Below are positions 37,362 to 47,045 of a stretch of 64,000 nt of DNA, one piece after another. How positions within the stretch are numbered: the stretch's first letter is position 1; every line of letters begins with the position of its first letter. The DNA comes from Cellulomonas sp. Y8. Its GTDB lineage: Bacteria > Actinomycetota > Actinomycetes > Actinomycetales > Cellulomonadaceae. Where the stretch lies: contig NZ_CP041203.1 of NCBI RefSeq assembly GCF_008033115.1, positions 3,720,001 through 3,784,000 on the forward strand, given 5' to 3'. Made by a program: the position numbers and the translations under genes. The notes beneath the pieces were generated by a model that ran no database searches, had not been told where the DNA came from, and saw only the letters and a program-made list of their open reading frames with translations.

Positions 37362-37742
37362 TCAGCGGGCCGGCGGCTGGCCCGCGATCTGCGCCGACTG
37401 CCCCGTCGCGCCCGGCTCGCCCGCCGGGATCGGCTCGGCGATCACCGCGGTGCCGTACGCGCACACCTCGCTGAACTGCCCGATGGAGTCGGTGTCGAAC
37501 CGCATCGCGACGATCGCGTTGGCCCCGCGCTGGGCGGCCTCCTCGGTCATGCGGCGCATCACCTCGTGCCGGGACTCGTACATGATCTTGGTGTACTCGG
37601 GGATCTCGCCGCCGCCGATCGAGCGGAAGCCCGCCGTGAAGTTGGCACCGATGTTGGTCGAGCGCACGGTCAGGCCCATGACCTCGCCGAGCACCGCCTG
37701 GATGCGGTAGCCGGGGATCTCGTTGCTGGTCACCACGATCAT
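37362..37742 (-). CDS. YbjQ/UPF0145 family protein
   Basis: This 126-residue soluble protein has the family start VVTSNEIPGYRI, the core GLTVRSTNIGANFTAGFRSIGGGEI, and GANAIVAMRFDTDSIG. The family is sometimes called a heavy-metal-binding domain, but its role is not established. A minus-strand CACGAT six nt before the ATG could be a -10 for a leaderless message. The C-terminal tail is Gly/Ala/Pro-rich and probably disordered. Confidence 0.88.
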   Translation of the reverse strand: MIVVTSNEIPGYRIQAVLGEVMGLTVRSTNIGANFTAGFRSIGGGEIPEYTKIMYESRHEVMRRMTEEAAQRGANAIVAMRFDTDSIGQFSEVCAYGTAVIAEPIPAGEPGATGQSAQIAGQPPAR

Positions 37743-37881
37743 GCGGCGATCGTGCCAGCACGGGACCTGGCGCGGCGAACCGGGCGCGCGGGATCACCCG
37801 GCCGCCGGGTCCGCCGCCACCCGGTCGGGCGCGGATAGCATCGCGCCGACGGCGGGGGGCACGACGAGAGGGAGGCCCGGG

Positions 37882-38274
37882 TTGGGCACGTCCGAGAAGT
37901 TCCAGTACGGCGACGGTCGGTGGGGCGGCGACCTCGCGGCCGCCCCGAGCCTGGCGATCGAGGTCCAGGACAGCGACATCGCGGTCATCGACTACCGGCC
38001 GGCGCCCGAGGGCCTGGGGCGGTTCTACCTCGGGTTCCAGCCGCGCGACCTGTACGACGACCCGTCCGAGAGCGAGCCGGTCGACGTCGAGGCCGAGGCG
38101 GAGGCCTTCGCCACGTGGGCCGAGTCGGTGGGCGCGCTCGACGTGCAGCCGAACGAGGTCCGGCGGCTCATGGCGATCGAGGGCGAGGAGCCGGAGGACA
38201 CGTTCGTCGAGGAGACGGTGGTCCGGCTGCTGCGGCTCGTCGGGCTGTCGGTGCCGAAGGGGCTCGCGGGCTAG
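37882..38274 (+). CDS. Hypothetical acidic protein
   Basis: This 130-residue acidic protein starts at TTG 37882 (MGTSEKFQYGDGRWGG), supported by GGGAGG seven nt upstream and TAGCAT (37836-37841) as a candidate -10. Visible pieces are a strand-rich centre (IAVIDYRPAPEGLGRFYLGFQ) and a helical C-terminus (FVEETVVRLLRLVGLSVPKG). No signal peptide or known motif is seen. I do not recognise it. Confidence 0.65.
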   Translation: MGTSEKFQYGDGRWGGDLAAAPSLAIEVQDSDIAVIDYRPAPEGLGRFYLGFQPRDLYDDPSESEPVDVEAEAEAFATWAESVGALDVQPNEVRRLMAIEGEEPEDTFVEETVVRLLRLVGLSVPKGLAG

Positions 38275-38372
38275 GGGTTCTCCGGGATGACCTCACACCC
38301 GGGTGCGCTGCGTCGTCGACAGGGCGACGCGCGGCGCCCGCCGTGCGCGAGCACGAGCACGAGGAGCAAGAG

Positions 38373-39131
38373 ATGAGGATCGCCGTCTGCGGCGGGACCG
38401 GGGTGGTCGGGCGGCACGTGGTGCGCGTCGCGGCCGAGCGGGGGCACGACGTCGCCGTCCTGAGCCGGAGCGCGGGCGTCGACGTCGCCGGCGGTCCCGA
38501 TGCCGCGGTGGACGCCGCGCTCGCCGGTGCCGACGTGGTGGTCGACGTGCTCAGCACGACGACGCTGTCGGCGCGGCGGGCGGTCGGGTTCTTCGAGGCG
38601 ACGACCCGCCGGCTGCTCGCCGCGGAGGAGCGCGCCGGGGTGCGGCACCACGTCGCGCTGTCGATCGTCGGCATCGACGGGATCGAGGCGTCGTACTACG
38701 CGGGCAAGCTGGCGCAGGAGCGGCTGGTGGCCGCCGCGGCGGTCCCGCACTCGATCGTGCGCGCCGCGCAGTTCCACGAGTTCGCCGGGCAGATCGTGGC
38801 GCGGGCGTCGCTCGGGCCGGTGACGCTCGCGCCGCGGACGCTGACCCGCCCCGTGGCGGCGGCCGAGGTCGCCGAGCACCTCGTCGAGGTGGCCGAGGGT
38901 GGGCCGGTGGGCCGCGCGCCCGACCTGGTCGGCCCGCGGGACGACACCCTGGCAGGCATGATCCGCCGCCAGTCGACCCACGACGGGACGGGCCGCCGGG
39001 TGCTGGAGATGCGGCTGCCCGGCGGGTACGGCGCGGGCCTGGCGTCGGGCGCCCTCCGCGGCGGCCCCGAGGCGCTCCGGGGTCGCCTGACGTTCGACGA
39101 CTGGCTGCGCTCGCCGGCCCGAGACGTCTGA
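38373..39131 (+). CDS. NAD(P)H-binding atypical SDR (NmrA-like)
   Basis: This 252-residue Rossmann protein has CGGTGVVGRHVVRVA at the N-terminus, then VVVDVLST and a late YYAGKLAQERLV segment like the YxxxK of SDRs. The substrate side (SIVRAAQFHEFAGQIV) fits NmrA/NAD(P)H quinone-type proteins that sense or reduce cofactors. ATG 38373 has GAGGAG upstream. It stands alone, followed by a repeat-rich gap. The substrate is unknown. Confidence 0.8.
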   Translation: MRIAVCGGTGVVGRHVVRVAAERGHDVAVLSRSAGVDVAGGPDAAVDAALAGADVVVDVLSTTTLSARRAVGFFEATTRRLLAAEERAGVRHHVALSIVGIDGIEASYYAGKLAQERLVAAAAVPHSIVRAAQFHEFAGQIVARASLGPVTLAPRTLTRPVAAAEVAEHLVEVAEGGPVGRAPDLVGPRDDTLAGMIRRQSTHDGTGRRVLEMRLPGGYGAGLASGALRGGPEALRGRLTFDDWLRSPARDV

Positions 39132-39160
39132 CCCGCGCGCGCCGCCCCGGCAGGCTCGTG

Positions 39161-39228
39161 CGTCGAGCGAGCAGCCGACGCGTCGAGCGAGCAGTCGGCG
39201 AGTACTCGCTCGACGCGTCGAGTACTCG
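39161..39228. repeat. Nested direct and inverted repeats after the SDR gene
   Basis: CGTCGAGCGAGCAG occurs twice (39161-39174, 39181-39194). CTCGCTCGACG (39205-39215) is complementary to both, giving an 11-bp hairpin with the second copy. The perfect palindrome CGAGTACTCG occurs twice (39199-39208, 39219-39228), exactly 20 nt apart. It may act as a terminator or as a protein-binding array. Confidence 0.7.
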
Positions 39229-39404
39229 TCGCCGGCAGGCCGGGCGGGGTGCCGGGTACGCGCGTCGGACGCGACCCGGGCCGCCGACCCGTGACGACTA
39301 CCCCATCACCTGGACGGACGAAGAGGACATCATGCGTCTCCGTCTTGAAACCTCACCCTCCTGGTGACATGGGAGGTCGCTGGTCACCTCGTATGCTGCG
39401 CCGC

Positions 39405-39647
39405 GTGACCGCTCAGACTGCACCGCTCATCGCATCTACGAAAGCCACGCTCGGCTTCGTCTTCGCGTTCCTGTTTGCTCCGCTCGGGGTCGTGCTCTCG
39501 ATCCTCGCTCTGAAGGAGACGAGAACGGGCGCCCGAAGTGGCTATGGACTCGCCGTCGCCGGCATCGTGATCGGAGCCCTCGGTTCGCTGGTCTGGCTCG
39601 TGCTCGTCGCCACTATGCTCACGGTGGTTGCTGGCAGACCTAGCTAA
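39405..39647 (+). CDS. Small DUF4190-like membrane protein
   Basis: This 80-residue protein has two helices (TLGFVFAFLFAPLGVVLSILAL and GLAVAGIVIGALGSLVWLVLVATML) joined by a KETRTGARSG loop, the DUF4190 layout. GTG 39405 is preferred over ATG 39393 because TATGCT at 39392-39397 makes a good -10 seven nt ahead, implying leaderless translation. The local DNA is less G+C-rich than the flanks. Confidence 0.7.
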   Translation: MTAQTAPLIASTKATLGFVFAFLFAPLGVVLSILALKETRTGARSGYGLAVAGIVIGALGSLVWLVLVATMLTVVAGRPS

Positions 39648-39770
39648 GCGATCCCTGATCGTCTCATCCGCCCGGACTCGTGATGTGCTGGTGCCACTCC
39701 ACAGGCGGCGACTTCTAGCACCGGCCTTCACCTTCGAGTACACGCTGAGGTGAGCGCCCCCCGCCGGAGA

Positions 39771-40343
39771 TCAGGCCTTCGCGGCGCGCGCCGCAGCCTT
39801 CGCGGCCTGCTTGGTCTCCCGGACCCGACGCAGCGACTCCGGGTCGCGCACGTCGGCGATCGACCGCGGCACGTCGTCGGCGTAGGCGCCCGCCGCCTCC
39901 TGCCACCCGGCCGGGGTGACGCCGCGCTGCTTGGCGAGCAGGGCCAGGAAGATGCGCGCCTTCTGGTCGCCGAACCCGGGCAGCGCCTTGAGCCGCTTCA
40001 GCACCGTGGTGCCGTCCGGGTCGCCGTCGGTCCAGAGCCGGGTGACGTCGCCGTCGTACCCCTCGGCGACCGAGCGGGCGACCGCCTGGATGCGGCCCGC
40101 CATCGACCCGGGGAACCGGTGCACGGCCGGGGGAGTGGCGCACAGCGCGGTGAACTCCTCGGGGTCGGCCTCGGCGATGCGCCGGACGTCGAACCCGTCC
40201 ATGCGCTGCTGGATCTTCGCCGGGCCCGCGAACGCCGACTCCATCGTGACCTGCTGGTCGAGGAGCATCCCGACGAGCAGGGCGAACGGGTCGGAGTCGA
40301 GCAGGCGGTCCGCGTCGGCGTCGCCGGTCAGCCACAGGGTCAT
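39771..40343 (-). CDS. HhH-GPD base excision repair protein
   Basis: This 190-residue protein has the helix-hairpin-helix glycosylase start (DPFALLVGMLLDQQVTMESAF) and the hairpin LKALPGFGDQKARIFLALLAK. There is no Fe-S Cys cluster. A Lys/Ala-rich tail (ETKQAAKAAARAAKA) could bind DNA. It probably removes damaged bases in the cytosol; the lesion is unknown. A minus-strand CACAAT six nt before the ATG suggests a leaderless transcript. Confidence 0.85.
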   Translation of the reverse strand: MTLWLTGDADADRLLDSDPFALLVGMLLDQQVTMESAFAGPAKIQQRMDGFDVRRIAEADPEEFTALCATPPAVHRFPGSMAGRIQAVARSVAEGYDGDVTRLWTDGDPDGTTVLKRLKALPGFGDQKARIFLALLAKQRGVTPAGWQEAAGAYADDVPRSIADVRDPESLRRVRETKQAAKAAARAAKA

Positions 40344-40459
40344 CGCGCCATTGTGCCCGAGCGCGGCGAGCCGCCGATCTCACCCGCCGCGGGTGCCACG
40401 GGGCGTTGACCGGAGGGCGACGCGGGCGGACCGTGGACGGGGTACGAGGGGGTACCGCC

Positions 40460-41023
40460 ATGCGCCGCCGACTGCTCGCCCTGCTGTCCGTCCTCTCGCT
40501 GCTGCTCGGGGCCGCCGTGCTCACGGCACCCGCGGCGTCGGCCCATCCGTACTGCGGGCAGGTCTGGGGTTCGCTCGCGAGGGGCGTCCCGGGCATGTCG
40601 GCCGGCCAGCTCACGGACGTGCGCGCGGGTCGGCACGACTGCTACGACCGGCTCGTCCTGGACGTCGACCGGCCGCTCACCGCGTGGTCGGTGCGGTACG
40701 TCGACCAGGTCACCGCGGACGGCTCCGGCGCCGTCGTCCCGGTCCGCGGCGGGGCGCGGCTCGAGGTGATCGCGCGCGTGAACGTCGTCCCGACCGACGC
40801 GTTCTTCGTCGGCGTCGGCACCGACCTCGTGAGCACCGCGGGCTACCGGACGTTCCGGCAGGTCGCCTGGGCGGGCAGCTTCGAGGGCGTGTCGACCGTC
40901 GGCCTGGGTGTGCGGGCGCGGCTGCCGTTCCGGGCGTTCGTGCTGCCCGGGCCGGGCGCGGGCTCGCGGCTGGTGGTCGACGTCGGGCACCAGTGGTGCG
41001 CGACGGGGCACACCGACTGCTGA
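40460..41023 (+). CDS. Secreted AMIN-like domain protein
   Basis: This 187-residue exported protein has a Sec signal peptide (MRRRLLALLSVLSLLLGAAV, cleavage near ASA-HPY). The mature part shows the AMIN-like pattern GRHDCYDRLVLDVDRPLTAWSVRYV followed by a beta-sandwich and WCATGHTDC at the end. Cys pairs in the mature domain may form disulfides. Such domains are thought to anchor proteins to the cell envelope. ATG 40460 is chosen because the signal peptide begins there. Confidence 0.8.
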   Translation: MRRRLLALLSVLSLLLGAAVLTAPAASAHPYCGQVWGSLARGVPGMSAGQLTDVRAGRHDCYDRLVLDVDRPLTAWSVRYVDQVTADGSGAVVPVRGGARLEVIARVNVVPTDAFFVGVGTDLVSTAGYRTFRQVAWAGSFEGVSTVGLGVRARLPFRAFVLPGPGAGSRLVVDVGHQWCATGHTDC

Positions 41024-41029
41024 GGTCCC

Positions 41030-41248
41030 TCAGGGAGCGACGGGCGCGGCGGCCGCCGCGGGCGGGACTGCCTTGTCGACTACGCCCGGGTCGCCGAGGA
41101 CCGTCGCCCAGCGCAGGTCCGGGCAGTCCGCCGCGGTGGCGCAGAAGCGCGCGGGCTCGTGCGCGCCCCAGCCCAGCGGGATGCCGACGACCCCGAAGAG
41201 GCAGCCCACGAGGGTGAGCACGGACATGACGCGCTGCCGCACGCTCAT
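41030..41248 (-). CDS. Small single-span membrane protein
   Basis: This 72-residue protein starts at ATG 41248 behind GGAGG. One helix (VMSVLTLVGCLFGVVGIPLGW) is followed by an external Cys-containing stretch (RFCATAADCPDLRW) and a Pro/Ala tail. It converges on the AMIN-like gene. I do not recognise it; reality rests on the ribosome site and the clean membrane topology. Confidence 0.55.
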   Translation of the reverse strand: MSVRQRVMSVLTLVGCLFGVVGIPLGWGAHEPARFCATAADCPDLRWATVLGDPGVVDKAVPPAAAAAPVAP

Positions 41249-41411
41249 CGCCCCGCCTCCTGCCCGGCCCGTCGACATCCTGTCCTCCCTCCCATCGGCG
41301 ACGCACCGCCCGGGTGGAGCGCGCATCCGGGTGATCGCGAGAGGCTGACCCGGCGGACGCGCCCTGCCAGGATCGGGGGAGGACGGCCCGCGCGGAAGAG
41401 GGGGAGCACCC

Positions 41412-41777
41412 ATGACCGAGGTCACGGAGTACGTCGCGTCGCTGCCCGACCCGGAGCGGGCGGTCGTCGCCGGGCTGCTCGACCGGGTGCCGGCGCTCGT
41501 GCCCGACGCCGAGCAGGGCACGAGCTACGGCATGGCCGCGTACCGCCACCGGGGGCGTCCGCTCGTGGCGGTGGCGGTCGGACCGCGCGGGTGCACGGCG
41601 TACCCGTTCAGCTCCGACGTCACGGCTGCGGTGCTGGTGACCCTCGACGGGTTCGACGCCACCAAGGGCGGCATCCGGTTCACCGTCGACCGGCCGCTGC
41701 CGGGCGAGGGCGTTCGAGCGCTCGTCACGGGTCGCCGGGCCGAGATCGACGCGGCGCTGGACCGGCGGCGCGCCTGA
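41412..41777 (+). CDS. DUF1801 (YdhG-like) protein
   Basis: This 121-residue cytosolic protein has VTEYVASLPDPERAVVAGLLDRVPALVPDAEQGTSYGMAAYRH, the DUF1801 signature around the Tyr-Gly-Met turn, followed by the strand GCTAYPF. The fold resembles iron-chaperone YdhG/frataxin-like proteins, but the function is not settled. The ATG has AGGGGGAG upstream. Confidence 0.82.
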   Translation: MTEVTEYVASLPDPERAVVAGLLDRVPALVPDAEQGTSYGMAAYRHRGRPLVAVAVGPRGCTAYPFSSDVTAAVLVTLDGFDATKGGIRFTVDRPLPGEGVRALVTGRRAEIDAALDRRRA

Positions 41778-41839
41778 CGATGCCGCGCGGACGTCGGACG
41801 CGCGCGCCGCGCCGTCGCGGCCCCGCGTAGGGTGCGTCC

Positions 41840-42514
41840 GTGCTGCTCGGTCGGTGGGTCCTGGTCGTCCCGGTGAAGGACGCGCGGCGCGGCAAGACCC
41901 GGCTGGCCGACGTGCTGGAGCCGCGGGCGCGGGCCGCGCTCGTGCGGGCGATGGCCCTCGACACGGTCGAGGCGGTGCTCGCGAGCCCGCGCGTCGCCCG
42001 GGTCGTGGTGGTGACCGCCGACCCCGAGGTGACGTCGGCTGCGGCGGCGCTGCCCCGGGTGCGCGTGCTGCCCGAGCCGCCGCCGGCGCCCGAGGACGCC
42101 GCAGGCGGCTGGGCGTCGCTCGACCGGGCCGTGTCCGCCGGGGTGGCCGCGGCCCGCGGTGAGGCGCCGACCGCGCACGTCGCGGTGCTGCTGGGCGACC
42201 TGCCCGGGCTCGACCCGGCCGAGCTCGACGCGGCGCTCGCGGCCGCCGAGGCGCACCCGCTCGCGGTGCTGCCGGACGCCGAGGGCACGGGGACGACGCT
42301 GCTCACCGCCCGGGCGGGGGCGGCGCTGCGGCCGGCGTTCGGCGGCGGGTCGGCGGCGGCGCACCGGGCGCTCGGGCACGCGGAGATCGCGCTGCCCGCG
42401 GACGCGACGCTGCGGCACGACGTGGACGTCCCCGCGGACCTGGCGGCCCTCGTCGCGCGTGGGGTCGGCGGACGGACGGGTGCGCTGCTCCGGCGGCTGG
42501 GGCCGCTGGGCTGA
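41840..42514 (+). CDS. cofC: 2-phospho-L-lactate/phosphoenolpyruvate guanylyltransferase
   Basis: This 224-residue nucleotidyltransferase makes the GDP-linked three-carbon acid for the F420 side chain (FbiD/CofC). The N-terminal WVLVVPVKDARRGKTRLADVLEP supplies the nucleotide-binding loop. VAVLLGDLPGLDP contains the metal Asp, and AEGTGTTLLTARAG follows. The GTG 41840 lies six nt after TAGGGT (41828-41833), so the mRNA is probably leaderless. CofD, the next enzyme, is encoded 0.5 kb downstream on the other strand. Confidence 0.92.
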   Translation: MLLGRWVLVVPVKDARRGKTRLADVLEPRARAALVRAMALDTVEAVLASPRVARVVVVTADPEVTSAAAALPRVRVLPEPPPAPEDAAGGWASLDRAVSAGVAAARGEAPTAHVAVLLGDLPGLDPAELDAALAAAEAHPLAVLPDAEGTGTTLLTARAGAALRPAFGGGSAAAHRALGHAEIALPADATLRHDVDVPADLAALVARGVGGRTGALLRRLGPLG

Positions 42515-42525
42515 GGGCCCTCGCG

Positions 42526-42861
42526 TCAGTCCTCGAGCCCGAGCACCGTGATCGGCGAGTACCCCGCCCGGTCGGCCAGGCACGCCACGACCCGCTGCGC
42601 GTCGTCGCGCGTCGCGCCCTCCACCAGCTGCACGGTCACGGCCGCCGGCGGCCAGACGGCCGGTGTGATCGCCGACAGCACGGCCGGGTCGTCCCAGCAG
42701 GCCGCGGCGTCGCCGGTGACGTCCGGGCCGGCGACGACGCTCCACGGTCCGGGGTCCGCGACGACCGGGATCCGGGGGAGGCCGTCGGCGAACACCAGCA
42801 CCAGGGCCGCGATCCCGCCCACCGTCACGGCCGCCCGCACCGCCGCCCGCCGCCGTCGCAT
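42526..42861 (-). CDS. Hypothetical membrane-anchored protein
   Basis: This 111-residue protein has an Arg-rich start and one helix (VTVGGIAALVLVFADGL), then an extracellular domain with two Cys (AACWDD, VVACLADRAG). It is either an anchored or a secreted small protein. It converges on cofC and does not resemble F420 enzymes. The family is unknown. Confidence 0.6.
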   Translation of the reverse strand: MRRRRAAVRAAVTVGGIAALVLVFADGLPRIPVVADPGPWSVVAGPDVTGDAAACWDDPAVLSAITPAVWPPAAVTVQLVEGATRDDAQRVVACLADRAGYSPITVLGLED

Positions 42862-42974
42862 GCCGCCTCCCGGGTCCGTGGTGCTCTCGCTTCGACGGTA
42901 GCGGGGCGCTCGGCCGCGCGGGGGCGGTTCGGCGGGTCCGTCCTGTCGGGCACGCCCCGGCGCGGTGACTTCAC

Positions 42975-42990
42975 GCCCGGCTCGCCGGGC
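42975..42990. terminator. Hairpin after cofD
   Basis: GCCCGGC-TC-GCCGGGC lies 11 nt beyond the cofD stop on the minus strand. The arms are short but wholly G/C. Confidence 0.45.
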
Positions 42991-43001
42991 GCCCGGGCGC
43001 G

Positions 43002-44029
43002 TCAGAGCCCGACGAGCGCCAGCGCCTCCGCCGCGATCCGCGCCGTCGCCGGCACGTCCGTCATCAGCGTCGGCGCAGCCGCCGCACGCCAGCCGTCGGC
43101 GGCCAGCTTCTCCGCCGCCTCCGCGTCGACGGTGTCCACCAGCCACGCGTCCAGCACCCCGGCGCGCTCGCCCGAGCGCGCGGCGTCGTCGCGGTGCCCG
43201 TAGTACCGCGCGACCGCCTCGGCCGTCGCCTCGACGCCGATCGTCGCCAAGCACTGCGCTGCCATCCCGCGCACCGGCGCGCCGCCGACGATCGGGGAGA
43301 CCCCCACCACCGGGGTCGCGGTCGACGCCAGTGCCTCTCGGACCCCCGGCACGGCCAGGATCGTCGACACGGACACCACGGGGTTCGACGGCGGCACCAC
43401 CACGACGTCGGCCGACGTGATCGCGTCCAGCACGCCGGGCGCCGCCTGCGCGGAGTCGAGCCCGACCTGCACGAACCGCAGCGCGGGCAGCGCGGCGCGG
43501 TGCCGGACCCACCACTCCTCGAAGTGGATCGTCCGCTCGGCACCCGGGCCGCCGTCGGGGTCGGCGACGACGACGTGCGTCTCGACCGGCTCGTCCGCCA
43601 TGGGCAGCAGCCGCACGCCCTGCTCGGCGAGGCCCCACCGGCGGGTCAGCAGCGCAGTGGCCTCCGACAGCGTGCGGCCCTCGCGGAGCCACTGGGTCCG
43701 GGCGAGGTGGGTGGCGAGGTCGAGGTCGCCGAGGGTGAACCAGTCCCAGCCGACGCCGTAGGCCGCGAGGTCGGTGCTGACCCGGCTGGTCTCCTCGCGC
43801 CGGCCCCAGCCCTGCTCCTCGTGCACGGCGCCGCCGAGCGTGTACATGAGGGTGTCGAGGTCCGGGCACACCCGGACGCCGTGCAGCCACATGTCGTCGC
43901 CGGTGTTGGCGATCACGGTGACCTCGGCGGTCGTGCCGCCCCGGCCGTCGGGCAGCCGGTCGCGCAGCAGGGCCAGCAGGCCGCGGGTGAACCGGGCGCC
44001 GCCGACGCCGCCGGACAGGACGGTGATCC

Positions 44030-44033
<4 letters not shown>
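43002..44033 (-). CDS. cofD: 2-phospho-L-lactate (or PEP) transferase
   Basis: This 343-residue protein joins the guanylylated three-carbon acid to Fo, giving F420-0 or dehydro-F420-0. The family start VLSGGVGGARFTRGLLAL, the metal segment VIANTGDDMWLHGVRVCPDLDT, GDLDLATHLARTQWL and VVPPSNPVVSVSTIL are all intact. In many actinobacteria the homologue is FbiA. Its ATG overlaps the stop of the upstream ABC ATPase gene (ATGA), so it is translated with the proposed F420-0 transporter rather than with cofC or cofE. Confidence 0.94.
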
Positions 44034-44835
<802 letters not shown>

Positions 44836-44845
<10 letters not shown>

Positions 44846-45972
44846 GCCGACCCCCTCCCGCGCCGCAGCAGCACCGCGAACACCGGCACGCCGATCAGCG
44901 CCGTGACGATGCCGACCGGCAGCTCCCGCGGGTCGAACAGCGTGCGGGCGCCGGTGTCGGCCCAGACCAGGAAGATCGCGCCGACGACGGCGGCGACCGG
45001 CAGCAGCCGTCGGTGCGCGGGCCCGGTGAGCGCGGACACCGCGTGGGGGAGGACCAGGCCGACGAACCCGATCGACCCGCTCACCGCCACCATCGCCCCG
45101 GTCAGCAGCGCGACCAGGGTCATCAGCACCCAGCGGGTCCGGTCGACGTGGATGCCGAGCGCGGCGGCGGCGGTGTCGCCGAACGCGAACGCGTCCAGGC
45201 GCACCGCGGAGGCGACGAGCACCGTGCCGACGACGACGAGCGCCCCGGCCGCGATCGCCACGCTCTGCCAGGTCGACCCCGCGAGCGAGCCGAGCAGCCA
45301 GTTGAGGATCTCCCGGTAGGAGTCGCCGGTCGCCGACCAGAAGATGACGAACGACGTCCCCGCGGCGGCCAGCTGCGACACCGCGAGGCCCGCCAGCACC
45401 GCGCGCCCCGGCGTGAGCACGCCGCCGACCCGGGCCAGGCTCAGCGTCGCGACCAGCGCGGCGAGCGCCCCGGCGAACGCCGCGACCGGCAGCAGCAGGC
45501 CCACCCCGACGACGAGCACCGCCACCGCCCCGAGCGACGCGCCGGACGACAACCCCAGCAGGTACGGGTCGGCGAGCGGGTTGCGGGTCAGGCTCTGCAT
45601 CACCGCGCCCGCCAGCGCGAGGCCCGCGCCGACCGCCGCGCCCGTCAGCACCCGGGGCAGCCGCAGCTCCCACACGATCGCGTCGGTCAGCACCGGCACC
45701 CCGCCGTCCGCGCCCGCCGCCGGGCCGAGCCCGAGGTGGCCGGCGATGCTGCGCGCGACGTCGGCGACGGCGATGTCCGCGGGGCCGATCGTCACGCACA
45801 CGAGCACGGTGGCGACCAGCAGCGCAAGGCCGACGAGCAGGGTCGGCAGCAGCGGCGGGCGCCACGGTGGCCGGTTCCCGGGGGCAGCGCGCGCGTCGAG
45901 TGGACGATCCTGACCGGCACGCCGACGGCGTGTCCGGCCGGATCGTCCACCCGGGGGCGCGGTGGTCGTCAT
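44836..45972 (-). CDS. Proposed F420-0 ABC transporter permease (FecCD family)
   Basis: This 378-residue FecCD-type permease has about ten helices and the signatures LRLPRVLTGAAVGAGLALAG, NPLADPYLLGLSSGASLGAV and GFVGLVLPHAV. The ATG at 45972 gives a polar, Arg-rich N-terminus of about 40 residues. That segment is encoded by the repeat hairpin at 45900-45950, so it may be a recent addition, and a true start further in cannot be excluded. No alternative start with a good ribosome site was found. It follows the binding-protein gene by 8 nt. Confidence 0.87.
45900..45950. repeat. Long hairpin, element A copy 2, inside the permease N-terminal coding region
   Basis: GTGGACGATCC (45900-45910) pairs with GGATCGTCCAC (45940-45950). 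The 51 nt match element A copy 1 (14318-14368) at 39 of 51 positions by hand count. Three stem pairs are changed on both sides. Confidence 0.75.
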
Positions 45973-45980
45973 CGGTGCGG

Positions 45981-47045
45981 TCAGCCCTCCAGGTCCGCGA
46001 GCTGCTGCGACAGGTCGACCACGGCGTCGGCGTTCCGGACGCCCGCCTCGGCCGCGGGGAACGGCACGGTCAGGTACCGGTGCTCCTTGACCGCGGTGAG
46101 CTGGCTGGTGGCCGGGTTGCCCTCGAGCATCGCGATCTTGCTCTCGGCGGTGTTCCAGGTGGCGTCGACCAGCACGATGACGTCGGGGTCCGCGGCGACG
46201 ACCTGCTCCCAGCCGGCCGAGGTCCAGGTGTCGTGCACGTCCGCGAAGATGTTGGTCAGCCCGGCGGCGTCCATCATCATCTGCGGGGCGCCGATGCCCG
46301 CGCCGACGTACGGGGTGTCCGTGCCCGACGAGTACCAGAGCGCGGTGGTCTCCTGGGCCGGGGGCTCGACGGCGTCGAGCGCGGCCTGCTGGTCGGCGAC
46401 GAGGTCCTCCGCGCGGTCCTCGACTCCGAACACCGACGCGACCTCGCGGATCTCGTCGAACAGGCCGTCGAAGGTCAGCGGGTCCGGCATGTACCCCTCC
46501 TCCTTGCACGCCGCGGGGGAGACGTAGGTGCCGATGCCGAGGCCCTGCAGGGCGGAGCGCTCGCCGGCGCCGTCGTCGGAGAAGTTCGACTCCCAGCCCG
46601 CGTAGACGAAGTCGGGCTGCACCTCGAGCAGCGCCTCCTGACCGGGGACCTTGTCGGACAGCACGGGGACCGCGTCGTAGGCGGCGGCGTACGCGTCGGG
46701 CACGGGGCCGTCGGCGAACGCCGTGCCGACCAGGCTGTCCTCCAGGCCGAGGGCGAGCAGCATCTCGATCGAGGTCGACTTGATCGCGACGACCCGCTCC
46801 GGCGGGCTGTCGACGGTGACCTCGGTGCCGCAGTTGTCGAGGGTCACCGGGGCGAATCCGTCGGCGGACGCGGTCGAGCCGGGGGCCTCGGAGGTGCCGT
46901 CCGCGGAGGCGGTGCCGCCGGCGCAGGCCGCGAGCGCCGCGACGGCCAGGGCGGCGGGCGCGGCGAGGACGAGGCGGGTGGCGCGGGTTCGGGTGCGCCG
47001 GGCCGGGGCGCCGCTGCGGGCGGTGGTGCGAGGGGTGCTGCGCAC
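45981..47045 (-). CDS. Proposed F420-0 ABC transporter substrate-binding lipoprotein
   Basis: This 354-residue FepB/BtuF-type binding protein starts at GTG 47045 with AGGAG upstream. The signal peptide is preceded by an Arg-rich stretch and ends at lipobox Cys41 (ALAACAGG). The helical-backbone fold is seen in TLDNCGTEVTVDSPPERVVAIKSTSIEMLLALGL, then VLSDKVPGQEALLEVQPDFVYAGWE, and DPDVIVLVDATWN late. It matches the periplasmic component of the proposed F420-0 import cassette; ligand identity is inferred from the adjoining cofD. Confidence 0.8.
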   Translation of the reverse strand: MRSTPRTTARSGAPARRTRTRATRLVLAAPAALAVAALAACAGGTASADGTSEAPGSTASADGFAPVTLDNCGTEVTVDSPPERVVAIKSTSIEMLLALGLEDSLVGTAFADGPVPDAYAAAYDAVPVLSDKVPGQEALLEVQPDFVYAGWESNFSDDGAGERSALQGLGIGTYVSPAACKEEGYMPDPLTFDGLFDEIREVASVFGVEDRAEDLVADQQAALDAVEPPAQETTALWYSSGTDTPYVGAGIGAPQMMMDAAGLTNIFADVHDTWTSAGWEQVVAADPDVIVLVDATWNTAESKIAMLEGNPATSQLTAVKEHRYLTVPFPAAEAGVRNADAVVDLSQQLADLEG

